A DNA stretch of 64,000 nucleotides from a virus. Under the pieces are notes generated by a model. The model had not been told where the DNA came from. It did not search any database and was given only the letters and a program-made list of their open reading frames with translations. Both the position numbers and the translations under genes were made by a program. The stretch is taken from IMG/VR virus record IMGVR_UViG_3300048928_000639, positions 1 through 64,000 of that record; one strand, given 5' to 3'. Below are positions 1 to 8,130 of the stretch, in pieces; within the stretch, counting starts at the first letter, position 1, and each line of letters opens with the position of its first letter.

Positions 1-420
1 CGCCATCTCGCGTTCCAGTTCCTCCTGGAGAAGGGCGAGCGCCCGCCACGCCAGCGCGGCGCTCTCGCGGGTGCTACCGTCAAAGCCGCCACGGCCGACG
101 AGGTGGCGCATGATACAGTCCGCGTGATCCATCGACTTGCCGCGCACGTGATGCATTTCCTCGCCGGGATTATGCTTCTCGTTGCCGTCATAGGAAAGCC
201 GCGCCACCTCGGCCAGTGCGTCGGGGAAATAGTCGAGCAAGCCGCGCGCCATCGGGTAAGTCTTGCGGGTGGCGCTGTCGGCGTCGATCACACGCTGGCG
301 GGGCGCGGCGGGGTCAAGTGGCGGCATGGCGTCCTGACACTTGTTCGTCGCGTAGCACTTGCCGTTGCCACAGCGCGCCGGGTTGCACCGCATGTTGCCG
401 TCGTGGAAGGGGTCGATCAT
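1..420 (-). CDS. DUF5664 dATP/dGTP diphosphohydrolase-like protein, 3' end outside window
   Basis: The ATG at 420 overlaps the upstream stop (ATGA); the frame stays open to base 1, so the C-terminus is missing. Visible residues include LLDYFPDALAEVARLSYDGN, then HHVRGKSMDHADCIMRHL and a final helix with ALAWRALALLQEELERE. This is the layout of the DUF5664 / dATP-dGTP diphosphohydrolase N-terminal family, which has a conserved RHL motif and a hydrophobic helix ending in EE. A Cys-rich N-terminus (CNPARCGNGKCYATNKC) precedes it. A role in the phage dNTP pool is inferred from the family only. It is the last visible gene of the unit started by the promoter at 750-784. Confidence 0.65.
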   Translation of the reverse strand, partial: MIDPFHDGNMRCNPARCGNGKCYATNKCQDAMPPLDPAAPRQRVIDADSATRKTYPMARGLLDYFPDALAEVARLSYDGNEKHNPGEEMHHVRGKSMDHADCIMRHLVGRGGFDGSTRESAALAWRALALLQEELEREMA

Positions 421-650
421 GGACGTCGCACCTGACTGAGACCCGCATTGCCGAGCACCCGCACGGCGCTCGCCCACTCACTGTTGACCGCGGTCAGAAA
501 CGCGCCGCTCGGGACGGTGTTGAAGTCGTTCAGTGCGGCCTGCAAATTGTCAGCGGACTCGGCGAGCTTGAACTTGACCAGTTCGTCGTGCTCGGTGTGC
601 ATGGCGTCGCGAAGCTGATGGATGAGGTGCAGCGAAGGGGAGTAGGGCAT
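417..650 (-). CDS. Hypothetical protein (77 aa)
   Basis: Start ATG at 650 shares a base with the stop of the preceding small membrane gene (TGATG); its own stop overlaps the next start by ATGA. Longer TTG-initiated versions of the frame run through the small upstream gene and are less likely. The protein begins MPYSPSLHLIHQLRDAMHTE and is mostly helical and mildly acidic. No family was recognised. Confidence 0.6.
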   Translation of the reverse strand: MPYSPSLHLIHQLRDAMHTEHDELVKFKLAESADNLQAALNDFNTVPSGAFLTAVNSEWASAVRVLGNAGLSQVRRP

Positions 651-742
651 CAAATGCCCCAGCCGTTGCGAATGAAGCCTACGAGCCATGCCAGAAGGGC
701 GATTGCGAACGGCGCGACGAGGAAAAATGTTATGGTGGCCAT
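650..742 (-). CDS. Small hydrophobic membrane protein (30 aa)
   Basis: The 30-residue product MATITFFLVAPFAIALLAWL... is one transmembrane segment followed by a short polar tail (GFIRNGWGI). It is the first gene behind the promoter cassette at 750-784, and its ATG lies only 7 nt from the inferred -10, so the message may be leaderless. The TGATG junction with the next gene supports its reality. Function unknown. Confidence 0.55.
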   Translation of the reverse strand: MATITFFLVAPFAIALLAWLVGFIRNGWGI

Positions 743-749
743 ACCCGCA

Positions 750-784
750 ATCCTGCCTCAATTAATCTTGAGAGTCAAGATAAA
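750..784 (-). promoter_or_regulatory. Promoter-operator cassette P1
   Basis: Palindrome at 762-784. Read leftwards: TTGACT (773-778 on the plus strand), 17 bp, then CAGGAT at 750-755. The core carries GACTC (a GANTC site). It drives the genes from 742 leftwards. Confidence 0.65.
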
Positions 785-2014
785 TCAGGCCGCAGCTACC
801 ATCTCAGGCGTGAGCGTGATGCGGCCGACCTCGCCGAAGCGCTTGCTGTAGGTGATGACTTTGGCGGAGCGGCCGGACAGCCAGTTTGAGCCATAGGCAT
901 CCGGCGGCGCCAACGTCTCGTGCTGTTCGATCTTCATGATGTTGGTCGTGCGCAACTCGTCGGAATGCTTGTGGCCGGTGTGACCATAGGAATACTTGGT
1001 CCGACCGAACAGTTCGCGGAACATGCCGGCGAATACGCGATCGACCTCTGCGGTCTTTTTCTTGTGACCATGGTGATAGAACAGCGACGTCAGTCCATGT
1101 TCGACGGCGACGTAGGTGCTCGGGCTCGTCTCCACGGTGACGCGCGGCTCGTCCTCATAAAGGGCCGCAAACAACTCGCGCAGCCATGATCCGCCTGCTT
1201 CGTCGTGGTTGGCGTCCGACATGATGATGTGCACGGAGGTGTGCTTTGCAAGGAGCATCCGCACAATCTGACGGACGATTCGGATCGCTGCCCGGATCAT
1301 TTTTTGCAGACGAGAATCGGCGTCCAGGACGTGGTGATGCGCCGGGGTGACGCTCGACTTGGAGTCATGGTGCAGCAAGTCACCAAGCTGTGCGAGAACC
1401 GCAAAGGTAGAGGCGGGGGATTGTGCAATCGCCGCAGCAAACCAGGCGACGATCAGTTTTTCCGCGATTCCCAAGTCCCAGTCCGCAGATCGGGTTTCTT
1501 CGCCCCAGGCCAACATACCCAGATGCACGTCGGTGATTGTGTACTGACACAGCAGATCCTCGTTGCTATGCGGGACGGGCAAAACCGGCTCGGCGCGGGG
1601 CAGGTCGCTCTTGAGCGCGTCCATGACGGCGCGCATTGCGAGATCACGCGCAACCGCGTCAGGTTCGGCCCGGATCCAGTCCTGAATGACGCGACCATCG
1701 GGATCGCGGTTGATGGTCATTTTGCCGAGCATGTGCGTCGGCGGCATCTCCCACACTTCGCCGTGTTCTTTGCGCTGCGTGACGTGTTGTTTGCCGTCGG
1801 GGGCTGTCGTCACCCGTCCGACTTCGAACCCCGGCATCGCCGCCGGCGTGTCCAGTAGCAGGCCGCGCGCGGCGGCCACTTTCAGGCGACAACGATAGGT
1901 GTTGTAGGGCAAACCCAGCGCGTCTGCCGTGGTCTGCGTGGCTTTGTTGCCAGCGGCGCGGTAAGCTGCGGCAGCTTCTCTCGCCAGATCGTCGGATAGC
2001 GGGGGTGTGGGCAT
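785..2014 (-). CDS. Phage calcineurin-like metallophosphoesterase with N-terminal HTH-like segment
   Basis: 409 aa. The first ~60 residues resemble a winged helix/HTH (AYRAAGNKATQTTADALGLP). The catalytic part shows the metallophosphoesterase motif series: TDVHLG (D-x-H), QLGDLLHHD (GD), DANHDEAGG (the GNHE/D position), YHHGHKKK and YGHTGHKH (GHxH). Such two-part proteins are common in tailed phages; the substrate is unknown. Its ATG shares a base with the stop of the upstream gene. It ends right at the P1 cassette, so it closes the lysis unit. Confidence 0.8.
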   Translation of the reverse strand: MPTPPLSDDLAREAAAAYRAAGNKATQTTADALGLPYNTYRCRLKVAAARGLLLDTPAAMPGFEVGRVTTAPDGKQHVTQRKEHGEVWEMPPTHMLGKMTINRDPDGRVIQDWIRAEPDAVARDLAMRAVMDALKSDLPRAEPVLPVPHSNEDLLCQYTITDVHLGMLAWGEETRSADWDLGIAEKLIVAWFAAAIAQSPASTFAVLAQLGDLLHHDSKSSVTPAHHHVLDADSRLQKMIRAAIRIVRQIVRMLLAKHTSVHIIMSDANHDEAGGSWLRELFAALYEDEPRVTVETSPSTYVAVEHGLTSLFYHHGHKKKTAEVDRVFAGMFRELFGRTKYSYGHTGHKHSDELRTTNIMKIEQHETLAPPDAYGSNWLSGRSAKVITYSKRFGEVGRITLTPEMVAAA

Positions 2015-2340
2015 CAGCGATGACTCGCCAGCATCTTGTCCAGCCGGTCGCCGAGGCGATTGATGGCTTCCACGATCTTGCCCTCCAGGTGTTCGAGATT
2101 GCCTTTCGAAGCGTATTCCTTGGCGGCAGCGACGCGATGCTCGACGAGTGCAGTGTCGAGACGGTCAATTTCGATCTTGTTGCCGGCAATGGCTAGCGTG
2201 GCAGCACGGGCAGTATCGCCAGCCGCGTCGGCCTTTGCTTCCGCCTTGTTCAGTCGATCGACCACGCGCACCAGCACGCCACCAAGGCCCAGAGCCACCG
2301 TCACGGAGATACCTACGATAGTCCAGTATGCGGTATCCAT
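2014..2340 (-). CDS. Membrane-anchored coiled-coil protein
   Basis: 108 aa. One N-terminal transmembrane segment (YWTIVGISVTVALGLGGVLV) is followed by a long charged helix (DRLNKAEAKADAAGDTARAA ... HLEGKIVEAINRLGDRLDKML). The fold resembles lysis-cassette proteins of the XhlA type or DUF1515-like proteins, but no exact family is claimed. It lies directly behind the spanins, with TGATG junctions on both sides. Confidence 0.65.
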   Translation of the reverse strand: MDTAYWTIVGISVTVALGLGGVLVRVVDRLNKAEAKADAAGDTARAATLAIAGNKIEIDRLDTALVEHRVAAAKEYASKGNLEHLEGKIVEAINRLGDRLDKMLASHR

Positions 2341-2423
2341 CAGCGTGTCACCGCGTGGCGGATAGCGAGGATCAGCAGCAGGATCATGACGACGGTGCCG
2401 ACGCGGACAAGATAGTCTTTCAT
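2340..2423 (-). CDS. Single-span membrane peptide (27 aa)
   Basis: The product MKDYLVRVGTVVMILLLILA... is a single transmembrane helix with basic ends. Start ATG at 2423 overlaps the o-spanin stop (ATGA), and its stop overlaps the next start (TGATG). Small hydrophobic genes of this kind often belong to lysis cassettes. Function not determined. Confidence 0.5.
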   Translation of the reverse strand: MKDYLVRVGTVVMILLLILAIRHAVTR

Positions 2424-2668
2424 CGCCCGTCCTTTCGCCAGCAACGCTTGTTCACGCCGGTTTGGTTGTGCTTCCGGACGGCTTCAATCGTATCGGAGGT
2501 ATCGTTCAGATAGTCGTAGTGGATCGAACGCCAGCCGGCGCAACGCGCCTTACTTGCACTCGGGCTCTGTCCCGCTGTTACGGTTGAACGGGTCGCTTCG
2601 AAGCATCCTGCGGTCGGAAGGCATAGGACCAACAGTGCGGTCAGCGTCAGTGCGCGCCGTTTCCCCAT
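2420..2668 (-). CDS. Outer-membrane spanin lipoprotein (Rz1-like)
   Basis: 82 aa from the ATG at 2668. It has a signal sequence with a lipobox (LTALLVLCLPTAGC), so the mature protein starts at a lipidated Cys, followed by a short soluble part with three further Cys. The first ~40 codons lie in another frame inside the i-spanin gene (2550-2930), the classic Rz/Rz1 nesting. Its role is to fuse inner and outer membranes in the last step of lysis of a Gram-negative host. An upstream in-frame start at 2725 is less likely because it would precede the signal peptide by 19 residues. Confidence 0.75.
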   Translation of the reverse strand: MGKRRALTLTALLVLCLPTAGCFEATRSTVTAGQSPSASKARCAGWRSIHYDYLNDTSDTIEAVRKHNQTGVNKRCWRKDGR

Positions 2669-2930
2669 CGCGAGTTTCCTTGACCAGGGCTGAGTCCCAT
2701 TCTGATTGCTTGACGGCGAGACCATGGTTCATGCCCCTGGTAAATGTTGCGGAGTACCCGAAGGCGATGACGGCCACGACGATGGCCCATTTGCGGAGAT
2801 CGGTAATCGCGGCGAGGGCCGGCGGCATCAACACGGCGACCGCGACGGCGCCGCAGCCGATCAGCGTGCCGAGCGTGGCGCTGCTCCAGAACAAAGACCA
2901 CGCGCTATAGAGCGACCATGCGCCGAACAT
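2550..2930 (-). CDS. Inner-membrane spanin (Rz-like)
   Basis: 126 aa. Two hydrophobic segments (LFWSSATLGTLIGCGAVAVA and WAIVVAVIAFGYSATFTRG) are followed by a charged periplasmic-type tail. The o-spanin gene is embedded out of frame in its 3' half, which is the main reason for the call. Most i-spanins have one membrane segment, so the two-segment topology is unusual. Start ATG at 2930 overlaps the preceding stop by TGATG. Confidence 0.6.
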   Translation of the reverse strand: MFGAWSLYSAWSLFWSSATLGTLIGCGAVAVAVLMPPALAAITDLRKWAIVVAVIAFGYSATFTRGMNHGLAVKQSEWDSALVKETRDGETARTDADRTVGPMPSDRRMLRSDPFNRNSGTEPECK

Positions 2931-3007
2931 CAACGTTGCCCCTCACTGCCGGCGGTCCACGCGATGAGCGCGAGAAAGGCGAGGGCGAGCAGATAGAGGG
3001 GCCACAT
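2930..3007 (-). CDS. Small membrane peptide in lysis cassette (25 aa)
   Basis: The product MWPLYLLALAFLALIAWTAG... is a single hydrophobic helix with a short polar end. It starts 2 nt after the endolysin stop and its stop overlaps the i-spanin start. It could be an accessory holin or pinholin; the sequence alone does not decide. Confidence 0.5.
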   Translation of the reverse strand: MWPLYLLALAFLALIAWTAGSEGQR

Positions 3008-3009
3008 GG

Positions 3010-3633
3010 TCAATTCTGCCACCATCGTTTCGGAGGTTTGACCGGCTTGTATTCGGCGAGAGGCGGCAGATCCTCGATGGGTTCGTTGGAACGTGACGCC
3101 ACGTACCAACTCGCTTTCGGTTCGCTCAGACCTTCCAAGCACAGATCGCGCTCGCTCTTGCGGCCATCACCGATGCCGCTACGGCGGGCTACGAGGCCTC
3201 TGCGAACCTGACCGTCGGAACGCACGTACCAGCCGGTGAAGGCGTTGCAACCGCCGCGAATGTCGCCCGTATTCATCTTGGCCAGCATGGGCGACCGTCC
3301 CACGGCGGCAGACCCGGCGTTGAACGATGCGTCAAGCAGAGATGACGCAGATTTTTTCGGGATCGGCGCGGTGATGCGTTTGTTCAACGCGTTGAGATAC
3401 TTGGGCAGCGCGAGCGCAAGGCGCTGTTCGCATTCCTGCTTGGTGAACCGCTGCCCAACCTTCACGTCGCCGTCAACGCTGGTGAGGCCGTTGCAATAGG
3501 TGATGGGGTGACCTGTACCGATCATGTCGCGCTTGGCGACCGGATCCATGCCTTCCCACCCCATTAGGAAGGGAACGGTGATCGCGATCACTGCTGCGGA
3601 GCCCGTCAGGCCCTTTTTGGTGCCGGGCGTCAT
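3010..3633 (-). CDS. Endolysin, GH24 lysozyme with N-terminal SAR-type anchor
   Basis: 207 aa. Residues ~11-25 (SAAVIAITVPFLMGW) form a weak hydrophobic segment directly before the catalytic Glu of WEG, as in signal-arrest-release endolysins. The E-x8-D spacing (E27, D36) and the T-x-C-N-G stretch (ITYCNGLT) match the phage T4/P21-type lysozyme triad, although a few residues are inserted between Asp and Thr. It cleaves the glycan backbone of peptidoglycan. The holin gene is immediately upstream (ATGA overlap) and the spanins are downstream. Confidence 0.85.
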   Translation of the reverse strand: MTPGTKKGLTGSAAVIAITVPFLMGWEGMDPVAKRDMIGTGHPITYCNGLTSVDGDVKVGQRFTKQECEQRLALALPKYLNALNKRITAPIPKKSASSLLDASFNAGSAAVGRSPMLAKMNTGDIRGGCNAFTGWYVRSDGQVRRGLVARRSGIGDGRKSERDLCLEGLSEPKASWYVASRSNEPIEDLPPLAEYKPVKPPKRWWQN

Positions 3634-3878
3634 TCGCTGCCATCCGCTTCAGGGCGCGTCTGCTTGGTAAAGCGGGCGGCGAGGGCGGCGGCGGATGCGC
3701 CGAACGTGGCGACGCCGCACGTAATGGCCAAGGTGATCGGACCAATGGGCATCGCGACGGCATAGGCGCTGAGAACACCAATGGTCGCCACGATCGCGCT
3801 AAACACTGCCCCCGCGATCAGGAACCGCACCGACCAGGCGTTCTTGAGCACCCATTCGGCGTCGTCAATCAGCCTCAT
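3630..3878 (-). CDS. Holin (two-segment membrane protein)
   Basis: 82 aa. Two transmembrane stretches (FLIAGAVFSAIVATIGVLSA and PITLAITCGVATFGASAAAL) and a basic/acidic C-terminus. An N-terminal amphipathic part (MRLIDDAEWVLKNAW) resembles the holin family common in alphaproteobacterial phages. ATG at 3878 is preferred over an upstream TTG. It is the first gene after promoter cassette P2 and overlaps the endolysin start by ATGA. It forms the lethal membrane lesion that triggers lysis. Confidence 0.7.
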   Translation of the reverse strand: MRLIDDAEWVLKNAWSVRFLIAGAVFSAIVATIGVLSAYAVAMPIGPITLAITCGVATFGASAAALAARFTKQTRPEADGSE

Positions 3879-3940
3879 GCCGCACCCCGTAGGGGCGTTT
3901 CGAGCCAATTGATGAGGCGGCGGGAACAGGACATGCCGCC

Positions 3941-3975
3941 AAAGTACGCTAATTAATCTTGAGAGTCAAGATTAA
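3941..3975 (-). promoter_or_regulatory. Promoter-operator cassette P2
   Basis: Palindrome 3953-3975, with both 10-bp arms perfect. Leftwards: TTGACT, 17 bp, TACTTT (3941-3946). GACTC in the core. It heads the holin-endolysin-spanin unit. Confidence 0.7.
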
Positions 3976-4198
3976 CGGCGCTGGACGGGGTTGGGTGGGT
4001 GGGGTAGGTTGCATATCCTGGATTTTCTCACCCCCTTGGCCACAGCCGCGTCAAAGCTCCCCGAAAGAAGAAGTGGTCATGCGTATCTCCATGCGGAATC
4101 GACCGCGGGGGGGGTTCCGGGCGGTCATGGTGGTCATCAGGTTTAGATTGGTCGCCCGCGCCCTTCTGGGCTACGCTGGAGCGTCAGAGATCTCTACT
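3976..4198. other. Intergenic stretch between acyltransferase and lysis promoter
   Basis: 223 bp. A G-rich run on the plus strand (tggacggggttgggtgggtg and onward) and an AGAGATCT-type short palindrome near the acyltransferase stop. A 28-codon minus-strand frame from 4137 is too poor to call. No convincing terminator or gene. Confidence 0.5.
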
Positions 4199-5284
4199 CT
4201 AGGCTTCTGAATATGCCGTAATGCTAGGAACAGGCTGAGGTACTATCCTCGTGCCTAGATATCGGAATCGTGACTCTACAAATCGGAAGTTCATATCGCT
4301 AAGTACGGCGGTAAATACCAACGCAACAGCGCAGCGAATTAGGACATTGGAATCCGGAGAAAACTGAACAAACATCTCGCGAGTGAGCATGAACATCGGC
4401 ATATGCACCAAGTACAAACTATATGATCGCGACCCGACAAATACCAAGGCGGCTTTGACTGGGCTTTCTCCCATAAAGTAGGACTTGTTATACGATGCGA
4501 CCCAGACCATGACGGCACTAATGACCGTAACCACACTCAAGCTCCGGGCGAACGGTTGAGACGCCGCCCACGCCAATGCTGCGATGAGAGCCACAGAAAA
4601 GATCGGGCGCAGCCAGAAGTGCCGCAGCATCACGGGTTCTATTTTATGATATGTAATAGTTTGAGAAAACATCGAGAGCAGAACACCGAGCGCCAAAGCG
4701 TCTGACTTTACCATATTCTCTATCGAGAAACCGGGGGTCCGCAGCCACACCATCTGAGCGGCAACTAGCGCAGACAATACGAACAGAAACCATTTGCGCG
4801 GCAAAAATAGAACGATGGGTAGGATGAAATAAAACTGCTCTTCAAGGGACAGAGACCAGTACTGCGGGGCTTCCCCACAGACATACTGTCCACTTCCGCA
4901 CAAGTGCAGATTGAAGTTTGCAATAAAGAGCAACGCCGCCGCGGCGTCTCGTAAGGTGGGGCCAACTGCGTCTTTTCCAAGGATAGCAACAAGGACCACT
5001 GAGATGGCTAGCCACACCCAAGCAGATGGAAGGATCCGCCATGCTCTCCGTTTCCAGAAACTAGCGAGAACTGTCCAGTCCATGCTGGACTTCAAGAGAC
5101 CCCGTGAAATGACAAATCCAGAAATGACAAGGAAAAGATCTACGCCGGACCAGAAAGCAAAGAATGGAATAGCCCAATTATGTGCCGGAGCGACAGCAGT
5201 GAAGTGCTGGTACAACGTAAAGAGAATTGCGACCGCTCGCAAAACCTCAATGTCATAAATCTTGCCCACTCTTGTGGATCGCAT
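4199..5284 (-). CDS. Acyltransferase 3 family O-acetyltransferase
   Basis: 361 aa from the ATG at 5284, which has a good ribosome site (GGTGGA, 6 nt upstream); an in-frame ATG at 5317 lacks one. About ten hydrophobic segments. Family hallmarks are IYDIEVLRAVAIL...H, WSGVDLFLVISGFV, the RR..RI.P element (WKRRAWRILPSAW) and WSLSLEEQFY. Members transfer acetyl groups to cell-surface sugars. Sitting beside the tail-fibre genes, it may modify host O-antigen or capsule (serotype conversion, superinfection exclusion). Base composition is visibly more A+T-rich than its neighbours, suggesting recent transfer. Confidence 0.85.
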   Translation of the reverse strand: MRSTRVGKIYDIEVLRAVAILFTLYQHFTAVAPAHNWAIPFFAFWSGVDLFLVISGFVISRGLLKSSMDWTVLASFWKRRAWRILPSAWVWLAISVVLVAILGKDAVGPTLRDAAAALLFIANFNLHLCGSGQYVCGEAPQYWSLSLEEQFYFILPIVLFLPRKWFLFVLSALVAAQMVWLRTPGFSIENMVKSDALALGVLLSMFSQTITYHKIEPVMLRHFWLRPIFSVALIAALAWAASQPFARSLSVVTVISAVMVWVASYNKSYFMGESPVKAALVFVGSRSYSLYLVHMPMFMLTREMFVQFSPDSNVLIRCAVALVFTAVLSDMNFRFVESRFRYLGTRIVPQPVPSITAYSEA

Positions 5285-5317
5285 TATTTTCCACCAAATA
5301 GGACAATAATCGTCCAT

Positions 5318-6129
5318 CTATCTATAATAGGTGATAAGCCCCTGCAGCACAACCGAGGTTGTTAGCATTTCGACAGTTAGGGACACAGCAGGCGACCCCG
5401 TCGCGCTGGTAGAGACCAGCGGCGCAGAGGTAGATCCTGGAGTGACAAACCCGCTCAACTGGGTCTGCCCGGCGCCGGCATTAACGCCCTGATAGTTGGT
5501 AAGACCGACATAGCCGCGCGTTAATGTTGATGAAGCCGGGAATGGCAGGCCAGATAAAGACAGCGCTCCTGAGCCCCCGCCGGTCCCCGAAAGGTAAAGA
5601 TAGAACAGCGCCTGAACGACATGACCGGTTACGGTATAAGAGCCTTCCTGAATGGCATACGTCGGGGAGCCGCCTCCCGCGCATATCAAAATTGGCGTCC
5701 ACGGCAAGGGCGCTCCACCTACCTCATTGCCATTAATAAATAGAGGACCTGGCACTTTCACTGCATGCGTTGAATCGCCAAGTTCGATTGCGTCTTGCGT
5801 ATCGATTTTAATCAGTGGATGAAGATCGATCCCGTTGGCGCCAAGGCCCAGTAGCGGGGAATTATTTGGAGCCGTAGCCCAAGCACCCGAAAATGCAGCT
5901 TTGTGAAACTCCACACCGTACCGGTGCTGTTCAACACCGCCAACTATGGATTTCGCCCCGGAATTATCGTCATAAAATACGGTGTCGAACACTGAGCTTA
6001 CGCTGAAGACGGAACCGTATAGTGACCCGATACCTTGCGTTCCGATGTGCCAAGCATATGCGGCTATTTTATTCGCTCCGCCTGTCGCAAAAACTACGCC
6101 ATATTGCGCGTTTGAGCTGTTTGGGGGGG
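5318..6129 (-). CDS. Tail fibre protein, C-terminal part in shifted frame
   Basis: This frame continues the protein begun at 6479 after a C7 tract (6123-6129 on the plus strand). The reading NSSNAQYGVVFATGGANKIA onwards is a plausible fibre sequence rich in Gly, Ser, Thr and Ala and ending LQGLITYYR. A GTG- or ATG-initiated separate product is possible but has no ribosome site. Removing one C restores one continuous protein of about 386 aa. Confidence 0.6.
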
Positions 6130-6479
6130 CCGGCATCCGCACCGGAAAAGTTGTTGTTGTTGAACTCGTAGCACGTCAAAAGCCTACGGAATCCTGTGTC
6201 TGCTACACAAACAGTATTCCTTCCGTAGATGTTCCCCCCATCCTTACGCCCGATGACAACGTCAAACCACCCCATGCCGAATACGTTGTAAGGGTCATTT
6301 CCGCCGACTGCGTGGTCAACCGCGATCTGCCCGCCGACCGTAGGCTTCGTCGGGTCGGCTGTCGCAAAAACCGAACTGTACCACATATTTGCGGTGACAC
6401 TTGCGCCAAACCAGTTGTTAGGGACCGCCGTCGTCGGCGCTCCAACTGTCTCTATGGTCTGAGTTTGCATCAGTGACAT
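6069..6479 (-). CDS. Tail fibre protein, N-terminal part (ends after frameshift)
   Basis: ATG at 6479 (MSLMQTQTIETVGAPTTAVP). Up to about residue 120 it reads as a normal fibre protein; past the C7 tract the frame gives an unlikely basic tail (KQLKRAIWRSFCDRRSE) while the +1 frame continues sensibly. Explanations are phase variation by tract slippage, programmed frameshifting, a true mutation or a base-calling error. Confidence 0.6.
   Translation of the reverse strand: MSLMQTQTIETVGAPTTAVPNNWFGASVTANMWYSSVFATADPTKPTVGGQIAVDHAVGGNDPYNVFGMGWFDVVIGRKDGGNIYGRNTVCVADTGFRRLLTCYEFNNNNFSGADAGPPKQLKRAIWRSFCDRRSE
6123..6129 (-). other. C7 homopolymer at reading-frame break in tail fibre gene
   Basis: Seven C on the coding strand, inside GCCGG-C7-AAACAG counted from the GGC codon. 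A change of one base joins the two halves of the fibre protein. Confidence 0.7.
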
Positions 6480-6488
6480 ATACTAACC

Positions 6489-8114
6489 TCACATCATCAG
6501 GGTAAAGGTGAGCGTGTTGTCAGCAGTATTATTGAAGGCGTTGGCGTTGGTTCCATCGCCTATTTCATTCGCCGAAACTATATGAAACCCAAAAGCAGCG
6601 ACGCTGTAATTTGTCGAGCCGGTAGCTAGAATGGGCACAGTTCCAGACGAAGAATATGCGGCTATCTTCGTCGATACGACGGCTGCAGTATTATCGTAGC
6701 CGATACCGCAGACAGCAGAAGCGTTGGCCGCGCCGCTTGCCACTGCCGCTGCACTGTAAATGGCGATGAAGGAATCTTCTGCCATTCCGGATACGAACGA
6801 CACTTGGTTACCAGCGCTGCCTCGCGCTTGCCTAGTTATCGCAGTCGCGTATCCGTAGGATGCTCCGCTATCTTTTGAGAAAGAGACCGCATGGTGGCGG
6901 TTATACATATTCCAGATGCCTAGAAACCCCGCGACACCGCCAGAACCAGATCCGCCGATGATCCAGTTGAGCTGGGAAGACGGATCGCTGCGCGTGGTCC
7001 CGACGTAGGTGCCGCGGCTCGCCGCAGGGCCGTTTGTGATGCTGGCGTTGTTCAGGAGAACGCCGTTGACCATGACGAGCGTAGTTCCTGCGGAGCGCGT
7101 CGTGTCGTTCGTCCAATCAGGACCGTGAGTCAGTCGCCGCGTTCCACTGTCGTCCCAGACGAACCAATCGTTGAGCTTGCTAGCACCGATTGCCGCAGGA
7201 TTCTTGGTGGTGTCGGTTGTTGCTACCGACAACTCCGAGAACGCAGTCGGAACCATGTTCGTGCCGTCGTAAAGCGGGATCTGGTTTCCGACGTATGGCG
7301 TATAATAGATCGCACTTTTTGCGCTCTGCGTCGTCGTCATCACCGGGACGCCAGTCTGTAGAGTCAATCGCCCCTGTGGTGGCGAAACGAACTGAAGATT
7401 CGCGGCTGCCTGTCCACGCTGCGTCGCAGTCAGCGATTGTGCTATGTCCGTCCGCACGAAATCCGTATCTGCGCGCACTGCTGCAGTTCCGAGATCACCA
7501 CGTAGTTTTAATGATTGATAGTTCGTCCCGTCCGACCAGATCAGCGCGCCCTGGTTTTGTGCCAGCACAAGGGTTGTAACCCCATCGATCGTCGAGGTGG
7601 CCGGTGTGATGGTGACGGAACCCGCGCCTTTATTCTTCACCCAGACGGCCCAGCCATCCATGAACAGGTTCGACACTGACGCTTGCGCCAGCGACACAGC
7701 GATTGCGCTTGCGTTGCTATAGGTGACGACGAAACCGAGATCGCTATTGTTCAGCGTGTCAGTCGTTCCGGTCACCGCGCGGGTACCGCGCACGCCGTCC
7801 ATGTCGTCAGCCGCCTCAATGAAACGGACTTGCGCCGTACCGGACAGTGTGATGCGTGACGTTCCGAGGGTGCCGCTGATGCGCGAGGCCAATACCGTCG
7901 TGCGCGCGAGAGACGTGCCGGACGCAGTGTAGACGCCCTTGCCAAGCTCCCAGTTGTTGCCGTCCACGATCAGGTAGGTATAGGTCCGCCCATCTATGGC
8001 GCCCGCTTCGGACGGAAGCATGAACAGTTGCGAATACGCCGCGCCGAGCGTGATGGGAGTCGAGTTTCCGGTCGCGCTCGTGAGAACGCGAACAAGATTG
8101 ACCTTGTGCGACAT
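6489..8114 (-). CDS. Tail fibre / receptor-binding protein
   Basis: 541 aa, Gly/Ser/Thr/Asn-rich, low in Cys and Lys. The N-terminal ~90 residues include the module GRTYTYLIVDGNNWELGKGV followed by a T-rich segment, which is common at the head of alphaproteobacterial phage fibre proteins. The middle holds a beta-rich stretch with SVTITPATSTIDGVTTLVL, and the C-terminal part looks like a trimeric beta domain. It probably attaches to the tail tip and contacts the host surface; the receptor is unknown. Confidence 0.65.
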   Translation of the reverse strand: MSHKVNLVRVLTSATGNSTPITLGAAYSQLFMLPSEAGAIDGRTYTYLIVDGNNWELGKGVYTASGTSLARTTVLASRISGTLGTSRITLSGTAQVRFIEAADDMDGVRGTRAVTGTTDTLNNSDLGFVVTYSNASAIAVSLAQASVSNLFMDGWAVWVKNKGAGSVTITPATSTIDGVTTLVLAQNQGALIWSDGTNYQSLKLRGDLGTAAVRADTDFVRTDIAQSLTATQRGQAAANLQFVSPPQGRLTLQTGVPVMTTTQSAKSAIYYTPYVGNQIPLYDGTNMVPTAFSELSVATTDTTKNPAAIGASKLNDWFVWDDSGTRRLTHGPDWTNDTTRSAGTTLVMVNGVLLNNASITNGPAASRGTYVGTTRSDPSSQLNWIIGGSGSGGVAGFLGIWNMYNRHHAVSFSKDSGASYGYATAITRQARGSAGNQVSFVSGMAEDSFIAIYSAAAVASGAANASAVCGIGYDNTAAVVSTKIAAYSSSGTVPILATGSTNYSVAAFGFHIVSANEIGDGTNANAFNNTADNTLTFTLMM

Positions 8115-8130
8115 GATTATTCCTTGGGAG

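Noticed and set aside
4000-4137. 28-codon minus-strand frame between acyltransferase and lysis promoter
   Set aside because: Low-complexity, no ribosome site, not coupled to a neighbour.
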